Assembly (NCBI RefSeq): GCF_947502895.1
Contig: NZ_CANNBM010000006.1
Coordinates: 1-64,000, forward strand
DNA: 64,000 bases
Direction of reading: 5' to 3'
Source of the DNA: an uncultured Sulfitobacter sp.
GTDB lineage: Bacteria; Pseudomonadota; Alphaproteobacteria; Rhodobacterales; Rhodobacteraceae
Within the stretch, counting starts at the first letter, position 1, and every line of letters starts with the position of its first letter. Of this stretch, positions 9,756-17,867 are shown piece after piece. The notes beneath the pieces are model-generated. The model was not told the origin of the DNA, did not search any database, and saw nothing but the letters and a program-made list of their open reading frames with translations. The translations under genes and the position numbers were made by a program.

Positions 9756-10424
9756 TCAGTTTGCAGCCAGTGTTTGACGAAAGCTCGCCGCCATGTGCGC
9801 GCGCATGCCATTGGACGCCTCGGTCGAATCTTCTGAAAAAATGGATGCAATCAGCTCTTCATGGCTCTTCGCAGAGGCGATCAAATCAGCCTTCTGCGCG
9901 AATTTCTTTGCGCGAAATGGCCCTGTACGGCGGCGAAATTCGCCTGCAAGTTCTGCCATGTATGGGTTTCCCGTGGCGCGATAAATCGCTTCATGCAGGT
10001 TCTCGTTAGCGCGTTGGTAGGCCTCACGCTCGCCTGTTTCGGCGGCGGCAACACAAGCTGCTTGGGCCATTTCGATTTCGACTCGTGCCAATAATGTAAG
10101 GCGTTGTGAGGCGATCCTTGCGCAGGCGGCTTCAATTTCATGCATAGTTTCAAATATTTGTGCAAGTTGTTCGCGGGTGTATTCCGCAACGCGCACGCCG
10201 CGTTTTTCGCCGGGAATTAAAACGCCTTGAGCGACCAGTCGCGACAATGCTTCGCGTACCGGAGTGCGTGATACACCGAAGCGTTCTGTCAGTGTTACCT
10301 CGTCAAGTCGCTCGCCCGGAGCCAGAGTGCCGGCGGCGATGTCGTTCATCAACTCGGTCTCGATTTTTTTGACGGTGCTGCCCCGCGGGGTGCTCGTAGA
10401 TTTCACGCTGGTTTGTTTCGGCAT
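9756..10424 (-). CDS. GntR-family transcriptional regulator, FCD subfamily
   Basis: The winged-helix DNA-binding domain occupies roughly residues 20-85, with RLDEVTLTERFGVSRTPVRE as the typical GntR recognition stretch. It is followed by an all-helical FCD ligand-binding domain (EIEAACARIASQRLT, NENLHEAIYRATGNPY). The start was chosen at 10424 (MPKQTSVK); an upstream in-frame ATG at 10466 would add 14 unlikely residues. It lies between two arms of a catabolic locus, each with a TGTATACA palindrome. The likely role is repression relieved by a pathway metabolite, probably a sugar acid or lactone. That inducer is inference. Confidence 0.92.
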   Translation of the reverse strand: MPKQTSVKSTSTPRGSTVKKIETELMNDIAAGTLAPGERLDEVTLTERFGVSRTPVREALSRLVAQGVLIPGEKRGVRVAEYTREQLAQIFETMHEIEAACARIASQRLTLLARVEIEMAQAACVAAAETGEREAYQRANENLHEAIYRATGNPYMAELAGEFRRRTGPFRAKKFAQKADLIASAKSHEELIASIFSEDSTEASNGMRAHMAASFRQTLAAN

Positions 10425-10514
10425 AGGATATTGCGCCCTTGCTGCATGTACATTGAGCAATAGCAATATCGAAGATAGTCACAAAAAGCAATTTTGGATA
10501 TTTACATTTATTTT

Positions 10515-10522
10515 TGTATACA
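10515..10522. promoter_or_regulatory. Second GntR operator candidate, core TGTATACA
   Basis: Within TTTTTGTATACACAATG, 35 bases upstream of the ABC ATPase start and in the divergent region with gntR. It has the same 8-bp palindromic core as the site at 9699, with imperfect flanks. It could control the plus-strand arm and gntR itself. Confidence 0.55.
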
Positions 10523-10556
10523 CAATGTTACCTTTCAAGTGAATGTGAGGAATCTA

Positions 10557-11645
10557 ATGCCGACAATACGACTTGAACGGCTGGTAAAGCGGTATGGCAC
10601 GGTTGAGGTCCTGCACGGGATTGATCTGGATATGGCTGAACATGAGTTCACCGTTCTGGTTGGCCCGTCTGGTTGCGGCAAATCGACGACCCTGCGGATG
10701 ATCGCGGGTCTTGAGGATGTGTCGGACGGCGAAGTCTATATGGATGACAAGCCGATCAGCGCGCTTGATCCGAAAGACCGCGATATCGCCATGGTTTTTC
10801 AGGACTACGCACTCTATCCGCACATGAATGTTGCGAAAAACATGTCGTTCTCCCTGCGGCTGCAAAAGCGGCCCAAGGCGGAGATCGAAAAGAAGGTTCT
10901 CGAAGTCGCCAAGATGATCGGCCTTGACCAGTTCCTTGATCGCAAGCCTGGAGAGCTGTCGGGTGGCCAGCGCCAGCGCGTTGCTATGGGGCGTGCGCTG
11001 TGTCGTGATGCCAGCACGTTTCTTTTCGATGAGCCGCTGTCGAATTTGGATGCAAAGCTGCGGGGGCAAATGCGTGCAGAGCTTGCGCTGATGCGCCAGA
11101 CTGTCAAAAAGAATATGATATACGTGACCCACGATCAGATCGAAGCGATGACGCTGGCCGACCGCATTGTTGTGATGAATGGCGGATATATCCAGCAGCA
11201 GGGCACCCCGTCCGAGTTGTTTAAAAACCCTGTAAACAAATTTGTAGCCGGATTTCTCGGATCACCACCTATGAACTTTCTTGAGGCTGATCTGGTCGAT
11301 GAGGCTGGTGTGCTTCATGCCAAAGGCGACGGGTTCAATGTCAGGCTGCCAGAAGAGTTGGCCAACCGTGCGCGCCAGCTGTCGCTGACGTCTGCAATAC
11401 TGGGGATGCGTCCGTCCGATCTGGAATACGATGCGGATGCGCCGACTGACACTTCATTTGATCTGAATGTGGTGATTTCCGAATACGTTGGAGCACAGTC
11501 GGTGCTGATCTGTTCATGCGGCGACGCCAAGATCACCGTTGAAATCAAATCTGAAACACCAATTGCGCTGGGGGAAACCCTCCGCTTTGCAGTGCGGCCA
11601 GACGGGCTTCATCTGTTCGATCCAAAAACCGAGGCGGCGCTCTAG
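10557..11645 (+). CDS. Sugar ABC transporter ATP-binding protein (MalK/UgpC type)
   Basis: 362-residue ATPase with all motifs: Walker A VGPSGCGKSTT, Q-loop VFQDYALYPHM, signature LSGGQRQRVAMGRA, Walker B TFLFDEPLSNLD and H-loop VTHDQIEAM. A C-terminal TOBE/regulatory domain (from ~residue 240) is typical of carbohydrate importers. The start is the ATG at 10557 after GTGAGG; the frame continues upstream into the promoter, which is not coding. It is the first gene of the plus-strand operon, directly downstream of the second TGTATACA site. An ATPase placed first, ahead of the binding-protein gene, is a less common order. Confidence 0.95.
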   Translation: MPTIRLERLVKRYGTVEVLHGIDLDMAEHEFTVLVGPSGCGKSTTLRMIAGLEDVSDGEVYMDDKPISALDPKDRDIAMVFQDYALYPHMNVAKNMSFSLRLQKRPKAEIEKKVLEVAKMIGLDQFLDRKPGELSGGQRQRVAMGRALCRDASTFLFDEPLSNLDAKLRGQMRAELALMRQTVKKNMIYVTHDQIEAMTLADRIVVMNGGYIQQQGTPSELFKNPVNKFVAGFLGSPPMNFLEADLVDEAGVLHAKGDGFNVRLPEELANRARQLSLTSAILGMRPSDLEYDADAPTDTSFDLNVVISEYVGAQSVLICSCGDAKITVEIKSETPIALGETLRFAVRPDGLHLFDPKTEAAL

Positions 11646-11678
11646 CGCGCCTGTAAACGAAGCATCTGGGAGGATAAA

Positions 11679-13019
11679 ATGCTGAAGTTACTTACATCAA
11701 CCACCTTTATCGCGGGGACGGCGCTGTGTAGCGTCGCATTCGCGGATGGGCATTCCGATGGGCCGTATGCGCCCTATAAAGGCACGACTCTGGTCGTGAA
11801 TTTTCCGTCCCATCCACACTATAATGCAGTGCTGGAGGTTATTCCGGAATTCACTGCACAAACTGGCATCGAAGTCGAAGTTGACATGTTGCCATACCTT
11901 GACATGCGCGAACGCCAAACGCTTGAATTATCGCTTGATGAAGGCGCCTATGACATGATCGCATATGTGGTCTTTTCCAAGGCTGACTATGTCTATGCGG
12001 ACCAGATCTACAACCTCGCGCCATTCTTTATGAACCCGCGTTTGGCTGATCCAAACTATGATGCTGCTGACCTGATTGACGGCTACGTCCAGAATATCGG
12101 TGTGGCAGGCGGTGAAAAAGGCTATCTTCCAGGTGCTACAGGGTCTCTGTACGGATTACCGTTCGGGTCAGAGACGTCTGTAATGTATTACCGCACAGAC
12201 GTATTTGAAGAACTGGGTCTGGAACCAGCGACCGATTATACAACCTTGTTAGAGCAGGCCTGCGCTATTCCGGCGGCGAAACCCGGGATGGGCGGTGTTG
12301 CCTCACGCGCAGCGTCGGGTCATCAGGCTTCGCACGCATTCTTGTTGCACCTTGCCCCTCTGGGCGGACGTATCTTTGATGCAACTTGGAACCCGACGAT
12401 AAATTCCGCTGAAGGGGTCGCAGCGGCCCAAGCCCTCAAAACCATTGTTGATTGCGGGCCTGAGGGGTCCAGCGCATTTGGTCCAAGCGAGGCCGCAAAT
12501 GCATTCGCACAGGGCCAGGCCGCGATGTTCATTGATTCAATCGCTTTCGCAGCAGGGTTTGAGGATGAAAGCCGTTCGAAAGTTGCGGGTAATGTCGGTT
12601 GGGCCGCACACCCAGCAGGCGTACGCGCGGCATCCCAGACTGGTGGTTTCGGTATCGCCATTCCGCGGAATGCAGAAAATCCGGAGGCAGCATTTCTGTT
12701 TGCACAGTGGTTGACCTCGAAAGAAGGCGATCTGGCGGTGGCAATGGCTGGTGGTAATCCATCGCGGTTCTCTACCTACCAGAATGCTGAACTAAACGCG
12801 AAATACCCATGGTCCGCCACCTTTGGTCAGGCCTTGGAAAATGCTGACCCGGACTGGCGTCCGATCATCCCACCGTGGGGCCGTATCAATGCAGATATCG
12901 GTACAACGATGTCCCAAGTTCTGACCGAAGACCTTGATATTCAGGAGGCTCTTGATGGCGTGGCAGAGCGTACGCGGACATTGATGGAACAAGAAGGCTA
13001 CTACGTCTGGCAAAAATAA
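11679..13019 (+). CDS. Sugar ABC transporter periplasmic binding protein
   Basis: 446-residue family 1 extracellular solute-binding protein. The N-terminus has a Sec signal peptide (MLKLLTSTTFIAGTALCSVAFA, cleavage near residue 22). The mature part has the usual pattern, with LPFGSETSVMYYRTDVFEELG near the centre and PRNAENPEAAFLFAQWLTS near the C-terminal lobe. The start follows a strong GGGAGGATAAA. A GC-rich hairpin lies just downstream, before the permease genes, which would favour excess binding protein. It probably captures a sugar, polyol or sugar acid; the ligand is unknown. Confidence 0.92.
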   Translation: MLKLLTSTTFIAGTALCSVAFADGHSDGPYAPYKGTTLVVNFPSHPHYNAVLEVIPEFTAQTGIEVEVDMLPYLDMRERQTLELSLDEGAYDMIAYVVFSKADYVYADQIYNLAPFFMNPRLADPNYDAADLIDGYVQNIGVAGGEKGYLPGATGSLYGLPFGSETSVMYYRTDVFEELGLEPATDYTTLLEQACAIPAAKPGMGGVASRAASGHQASHAFLLHLAPLGGRIFDATWNPTINSAEGVAAAQALKTIVDCGPEGSSAFGPSEAANAFAQGQAAMFIDSIAFAAGFEDESRSKVAGNVGWAAHPAGVRAASQTGGFGIAIPRNAENPEAAFLFAQWLTSKEGDLAVAMAGGNPSRFSTYQNAELNAKYPWSATFGQALENADPDWRPIIPPWGRINADIGTTMSQVLTEDLDIQEALDGVAERTRTLMEQEGYYVWQK

Positions 13020-13027
13020 GTTTGTCG

Positions 13028-13058
13028 TGAGGCCCGCAGCATAGCGCGGTGGGCCTCA
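13028..13058 (+). terminator. Intercistronic hairpin after binding-protein gene
   Basis: TGAGGCCC (13028-13035) pairs with GGGCCTCA (13051-13058), leaving a loop that can pair further. It sits in the 115-base gap between the binding-protein and permease genes. It is probably a partial terminator or mRNA-stabilising element rather than a full stop, because the transporter needs both parts. Confidence 0.6.
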
Positions 13059-13134
13059 TCTCTTTCCTTCAGGCGCTCTGTATCGCGTCTGGAGGTTTGG
13101 TTTAACGTGACCCAGCAATTCCGAAAGCACCCCT

Positions 13135-14052
13135 ATGGCACAGCGTTCATCCCTTAACCGCATCACGCCCTACATGTTCGTGGCCCCTGCGGCGTTGGTG
13201 ATGCTCCTCGCGTTGTTTTATCCCATCAGTTACATGATATGGGGTAGTTTTCGCGATTGGGATCCCAGCCAGTCTTTGTCCGAGACCGAATTCGTCGGTT
13301 TGGCGAATTATGCCAAACTGCTGGTCGATCCGGCATTTCATGCATCCTTCTGGGTGACCATCGTATTCGCCTTCACCGTTGTGACGGTTGAGATGGTGCT
13401 AGGTGTGGGCCTTGCGCTGCTGCTTGATCGCAATATCCGCGGCATGTCTGTCTTACGTACTTTGTTCATTCTGCCGATGATGATCGCACCCGTCGTGGTA
13501 GGCCTTGTCTGGCGGTATATGTATCATCAGACTTACGGCACATTTAACAGATTTCTGGAATCTATCGGTCTCGAAGGGATCAACTGGCTGGGGCAGAACC
13601 CGTTGCTGTCGGTTATATTAGCCGACATTTGGCAGTGGACCCCGTTTATCTTCATCCTGTCGCTTGCCGCGCTGCAATCGCTGCCCAAATCGGCGCTTGA
13701 GGCGGCGCGCATTGATGGCGCGACAGGGTGGCAGCAGATCATCCATATCAAAATTCCGCTGATGCTGCCCGTCCTGATTGTCACGATGCTGTTGCGGCTG
13801 ATTGATGCCTTCAAGGTTCTCGAAGTGATCCTTGTACTTACCGGAGGTGGTCCGGGTTTGAGCACTGAAATACTTGCTCTGCGGATTGCCCGCACTGCGC
13901 GGGAATTCAGGGAGCTGGGAGAAGCAGCCGCGATGTCAAATTATCTGTTGATGCTGCTAATGGTGTTAACCTTGGGCATGTTCGCCTTCACCCGCTGGCA
14001 AGAAGCGCGTGCGCGTAAGCTGAAATTCGCAGCGCAGTCAGAGGAGGTTTAA
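13135..14052 (+). CDS. Sugar ABC transporter permease (MalF/UgpA type)
   Basis: 305-residue inner-membrane protein with six predicted helices. The first starts at ~residue 15 (APAALVMLLALFYPISYMIW). The cytoplasmic EAA loop that contacts the ATPase reads EAARIDGATGWQQIIHIKIP around residue 195. It is the first of two permeases and is followed after three bases by the second, so both are one transcript. It belongs to the carbohydrate CUT1-type permeases. Confidence 0.93.
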   Translation: MAQRSSLNRITPYMFVAPAALVMLLALFYPISYMIWGSFRDWDPSQSLSETEFVGLANYAKLLVDPAFHASFWVTIVFAFTVVTVEMVLGVGLALLLDRNIRGMSVLRTLFILPMMIAPVVVGLVWRYMYHQTYGTFNRFLESIGLEGINWLGQNPLLSVILADIWQWTPFIFILSLAALQSLPKSALEAARIDGATGWQQIIHIKIPLMLPVLIVTMLLRLIDAFKVLEVILVLTGGGPGLSTEILALRIARTAREFRELGEAAAMSNYLLMLLMVLTLGMFAFTRWQEARARKLKFAAQSEEV

Positions 14053-14055
14053 GCT

Positions 14056-14991
14056 ATGGCCGACACCAATTACCAACGCCAGAATCCTGCATATTACGCT
14101 TTGATCGCCTTGCTGATCTTCATGTCTGTTGGGCCTGTGATCTTACTGCTGGTAAATTCCTTCAAGCTGGATGTTGATATCACATCAGGCGCAGCGGGTC
14201 TGTTTTTCATGCCCACAATCCGCAACTACGAGACGGCGCTGTGCGACATCCTTTGGTATGAGCCTGAACACTTGCGGTTTTGTACTATCCGCTTTGGCGG
14301 TGCATTTGTGAATTCGTTGATTATCGCGCTGGTGAGCACAGTTTTGACATTGGTTTTTGGGTGTATGGCCGCCTACGCATTGGTGCGTTTCAGGTTTATG
14401 GGCCGCGATTCCCTGTCATTATCCACGCTAGCAGTGCGTATGATCCCACCTGCAGTCCTGTTGGTCCCTGTCTTTGGCCTTTGGAACAACGCCTTTTGTC
14501 TCGATAACGACTACGGTCTCGGGATGTGGATACGCGAAATGTTTGGGGGCCGCGGGGATGTCTGTCTTGCAGGCACACATAGCGGCATTATCCTGATCTA
14601 TGTGGCCATGAACCTGCCGTTTGTGATCTGGATTTTGCAGAGCTTTATTGTCCAAGTGCCCCCCTCTTTGGAGGAAGCCGCGCGGGTCGACGGGGCGGGG
14701 CCATTTCAGGTGTTCTTCCTTGTGGTCCTGCCGCTGATCAAACCAGGCCTCGCGGCGGCGTCGATTTTTACATTCCGTATCGCGTGGAACGAATACCTGT
14801 TGGCTTCGGCCTTGGCAGACCGAGACACGATGACGGTGCCGATCCTGATCGTAAACAATTCCAGCGAGTTTGACGGGCTGGGTACCATCATGGCGACAGG
14901 CATGCTCCTCGCTATCCCGCCGATCTTGTTTACGCTGTTTGCATCCAAGCAAATCATCACAGGCATGACTGCTGGGGCCGTGAAGGGCTAG
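14056..14991 (+). CDS. Sugar ABC transporter permease (MalG/UgpE type) with an internal insertion
   Basis: 311-residue membrane permease; the EAA loop is EEAARVDGAGPFQVFFLVVLP near residue 205. Compared with ordinary MalG-type permeases it carries extra hydrophilic sequence in two periplasmic loops: a stretch around residues 58-75 (CDILWYEPEHLRFCTIRFGG) and another around 150-175 (GMWIREMFGGRGDVCLAGTH). Each contains cysteines that could form disulfides. The family assignment is firm; the insertions are as I judge them from memory of the family. Confidence 0.92.
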   Translation: MADTNYQRQNPAYYALIALLIFMSVGPVILLLVNSFKLDVDITSGAAGLFFMPTIRNYETALCDILWYEPEHLRFCTIRFGGAFVNSLIIALVSTVLTLVFGCMAAYALVRFRFMGRDSLSLSTLAVRMIPPAVLLVPVFGLWNNAFCLDNDYGLGMWIREMFGGRGDVCLAGTHSGIILIYVAMNLPFVIWILQSFIVQVPPSLEEAARVDGAGPFQVFFLVVLPLIKPGLAAASIFTFRIAWNEYLLASALADRDTMTVPILIVNNSSEFDGLGTIMATGMLLAIPPILFTLFASKQIITGMTAGAVKG

Positions 14992-14993
14992 CA

Positions 14994-16133
14994 ATGGCAC
15001 GCGTTCTCCTGATCGGTACATTCGAGACCAAACGACAAGAACTGTCCTATCTTGCTGCAGCATTACGCGCGCACAATCTTGAGGTTGAGCTATTAGATGT
15101 GTCGCTGGACTCAAAGGGTGCCATCTGGTCCGGAGCTGAGAAGCTGGCACAGATGGCCGCCCGAGCAGAGGCCGCTGCCATGAAGATAGAGGAGCGTCAC
15201 GTCGATTGTCAGGTAGCAATTGGCGTTGGCGGTGGTACAGGCGGAGAGATTGTTTTGGCCGCAATCAAAGGACTTCCCCAGACCTATCCAAAGATCCTCA
15301 TTACAACGCTGGCGTTTGATCCACGCCCTGCGCTGGCGGATAGTTCGATCACCATCATTCCTACGCTTTGCGATATCGAAGGACTAAATACTCAACTCCG
15401 CCAAGCCTTTGAAAACGCGGCGGCAGGGGTGGCAGGCCTCGTTAAAGCGCGCCGCGTCGATCGTACGGACAAGCAAACCATCGCACTGACGACCCTTGGC
15501 GCAACGGGACCAGCGGGGTCACAGATTGCGCGGGGCCTTTCGGACGCTGGATACGAAACTACTGTTTTTCATGCCAACGGCTATGGAGGGGCTGCATTTG
15601 CGCGGTTCGTTCGTGAGGGCCACGCGGATGGAATTATCGATTTGAACGTTCATGAGTTGGGCCGCATCCATCTGGCGGGCGCGCATGTAGACATGCCCGA
15701 ACGGTTCACGGCCGGGGCAAGTCTTCCCCGTGTCGTCCTGCCCGGAGCCCTGAACTTTCTGGGCCTCGGCGCGCTCGAAACCATTTCGCCATCCTACCTC
15801 GATCGTCCGCACTATCGCCATACAAACCAGTTTACCCATATCAAACTGACCCATGATGAAATGGTCGCGCAGGCGACAAGACTAGCGGCGATACTGAACA
15901 AATTAGACGATTGCCATGTGATCCTGCCAATGGGGGGCTTCAGCCATGAAGACCGCGCTGGCGGCGCTATTGAAGATGAAGCCCTGCGCAATATTGCAGC
16001 TGGTGTGCTGGAGAATGCGGCACGTTCCTATACCATCCAGCGCCTGACCTACCATATCAACGCACCCGAGACCGCGCATGCCGCCGTTGGTCTTTTGCAT
16101 TCAGCCCTCACACAAAGGAATAATAATGTCTGA
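14994..16133 (+). CDS. UPF0261 / Tm-1-like ATP-binding domain protein
   Basis: 379-residue protein of the UPF0261 family, related to the plant Tm-1 resistance protein N-terminal domain. Recognisable stretches are LIGTFETKRQELSYLAAAL at the start, a glycine-rich AIGVGGGTGGEIVLAA near residue 75, and VLPMGGFSHEDRAGGAIED near residue 310. The biochemical role in bacteria is unknown to me. It begins two bases after the permease stop and overlaps the following aldolase gene by eight bases, so it is locked into this catabolic operon. The context suggests an enzyme acting on a sugar acid or its breakdown product. Confidence 0.88.
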   Translation: MARVLLIGTFETKRQELSYLAAALRAHNLEVELLDVSLDSKGAIWSGAEKLAQMAARAEAAAMKIEERHVDCQVAIGVGGGTGGEIVLAAIKGLPQTYPKILITTLAFDPRPALADSSITIIPTLCDIEGLNTQLRQAFENAAAGVAGLVKARRVDRTDKQTIALTTLGATGPAGSQIARGLSDAGYETTVFHANGYGGAAFARFVREGHADGIIDLNVHELGRIHLAGAHVDMPERFTAGASLPRVVLPGALNFLGLGALETISPSYLDRPHYRHTNQFTHIKLTHDEMVAQATRLAAILNKLDDCHVILPMGGFSHEDRAGGAIEDEALRNIAAGVLENAARSYTIQRLTYHINAPETAHAAVGLLHSALTQRNNNV

Positions 16134-16812
16134 TCTTACCCGCTTTGCCGATCTGCACCAAAAGATGGACGACCTTATCTCCATCGCTAAACGCTGTTTT
16201 GCAGGTGGATTACAAACCAATGCGGGTGGCAACCTGTCGGTACGGCTTGATGCACGTGATGCTATTGTTATCAAACCCTCAGGCGTAGGGTTTTTTGAGT
16301 GTAGCCGTGACAACCTACAAGTGGTGCTGCTCGACGGTACGATACTGTCATCTGCCGAGGGACTGAAGCCGTCAAAAGATCTGGACTTTCACCTCGATCT
16401 GTATCGCATCCGTGAAGACATCAATGCCATTGTACATTGCCACAGCCCATGGGCTACGGGCTATGCGAGTGCTGGCATCGAAATTCCATGCTTGACCGTC
16501 CAAACGATAGAGAAAATCGGGCGGATGCCATTGATCCCTCTGTCGGCTGCTGGTGGGCCACAAACCGAAGTCGAGATTAGCCCGTTTTTCAAAGATCCGA
16601 CCGTTCGCGCGGCTGTGCTTGCCAATCATGGCACAATCGGCGCTGCCGGAACCTTGCTGGCCGCCCAGTACCTCGCCGAGATCATCGAGGAGACAGCCCA
16701 GATTGCCTATGTGCGTGACACACTTATGGCGGCACATGGCAAAACAACCGCCGACTTGCCAGAATACGGTACTGCTGATGATGCGCGCGCGGGACGTCGC
16801 GATGACCACTGA
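16126..16812 (+). CDS. Class II aldolase/adducin-family protein (228 aa)
   Basis: Short class II aldolase of the fuculose-phosphate aldolase type. Motifs are TNAGGNLSVRLD (phosphate/metal loop, ~residue 25), VIKPSGVGFFECS, AIVHCHSPWATGYAS with zinc-binding His pair near residue 104, and LANHGTIGAAG near residue 167. The start is the ATG at 16126 preceded by AAAGGAA, inside the end of the UPF0261 gene. It is the last gene of the plus arm and differs clearly from the longer aldolase at 6916. It may be an aldolase or a decarboxylase/epimerase of the same fold. Confidence 0.88.
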   Translation: MSDLTRFADLHQKMDDLISIAKRCFAGGLQTNAGGNLSVRLDARDAIVIKPSGVGFFECSRDNLQVVLLDGTILSSAEGLKPSKDLDFHLDLYRIREDINAIVHCHSPWATGYASAGIEIPCLTVQTIEKIGRMPLIPLSAAGGPQTEVEISPFFKDPTVRAAVLANHGTIGAAGTLLAAQYLAEIIEETAQIAYVRDTLMAAHGKTTADLPEYGTADDARAGRRDDH

Positions 16813-16982
16813 ATTAGAGGCTTGAGGCGTACTCATGCCAAGAAGCTTCTTCTAATCTGAAACAGCGTGGAGAGGTTTGGTGTGGCGGAATCTGTTGAAG
16901 CGTTGTCGTACTGTTGATTGACAGGATTTATCTGCTCACGCCATGTGGTCAGCGACTGCTTCACATGACCGGATACACTCAA

Positions 16983-17867
16983 ATGTCTCAAAAAACCAAT
17001 CGTGGCGATCACCGATTTATTGATGGTGTTACCGTGAAAAAGCGTATCCTTGCGGAGGTGCGCGGCTATGTAGCAAGCGTGGCGGCGCTGCCGCGCCTTG
17101 TGTCGATCCTAATCGGGGATGTGCCAGAGGCAGCCGTCTATGTCCGCAATCAGGTGCGCGGGGCGGAACAGGCAGGCATACCTTTCGAACAGCTCAACTG
17201 GCCCTCCGACATCACCCAAGAAGAATGTAAGGCACGGCTGATCGCTATGAATGATGATCCGTCGGTATTGGGAATTATTCTGCAGCGTCCGGTACCCGCG
17301 CATATCAACGTCCGCTCGCTGCAATCTGCTATCCATCCGCTCAAGGATGTAGAGGGCATGAACCCGGCCTCTATCGGCAACATTGTCTATTCCGATGTGG
17401 CACTGGCCCCTTGTACGGCTGCGGCAAGTGTAGAGCTGATCAAGGAAACAGGTCTTGCGCTAAAAGGCCTTGAAGTTGTGATGATCGGTCATTCAGAGAT
17501 TGTCGGTAAACCAGCGGCGATGATGCTGATGGCCGAAGGATGTACTGTGACTGTGTGCCATCACATGACGCGCTCTGTTGCGATGCATTCGCGGCGCGCC
17601 GATGTTGTGGTGGTGGCCGTGGGCAAGGCGCATCTGGTTGGCCCTGATATGATCAAACCGGGGGCTGTCGTGATTGATATTGGCATCAACCAGATTGATA
17701 CGGAAGACGGTGTTAAGATTGTTGGCGATGTTGATACTAACGCTGTATTGGAAGTGGCTGGCTGGATAACACCAGTGCCAGGTGGTGTGGGGCCTGTGAC
17801 GGTGGCTATTTTGATGCGCAACGCTATGGTCGCTCATCAGCGTCAGATTGCGGCAGGCTGGCTATAA
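16983..17867 (+). CDS. FolD-like methylenetetrahydrofolate dehydrogenase lacking the cyclohydrolase lysine
   Basis: About 294 residues, FolD family: catalyses 5,10-methylene-THF oxidation to methenyl-THF and normally its hydrolysis to 10-formyl-THF. Recognisable stretches are IGDVPEAAVYVRNQ (Tyr53), LQRPVPAH, HPLKDVEGMNP, IGHSEIVGKP and TPVPGGVGPVTVA. Aligned with E. coli FolD (YVASK, Lys54), the catalytic lysine is Gln57 here while the neighbouring Gln and Asp are kept. Loss of that lysine is known from the human enzyme to abolish cyclohydrolase but not dehydrogenase activity. The start at 16983 (MSQKTNRG) is preferred; ATGs at 16914 and 16962 are possible. Its position beside tdm suggests oxidation of THF-bound C1 units from methylated amines. 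Confidence 0.88.
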   Translation: MSQKTNRGDHRFIDGVTVKKRILAEVRGYVASVAALPRLVSILIGDVPEAAVYVRNQVRGAEQAGIPFEQLNWPSDITQEECKARLIAMNDDPSVLGIILQRPVPAHINVRSLQSAIHPLKDVEGMNPASIGNIVYSDVALAPCTAAASVELIKETGLALKGLEVVMIGHSEIVGKPAAMMLMAEGCTVTVCHHMTRSVAMHSRRADVVVVAVGKAHLVGPDMIKPGAVVIDIGINQIDTEDGVKIVGDVDTNAVLEVAGWITPVPGGVGPVTVAILMRNAMVAHQRQIAAGWL

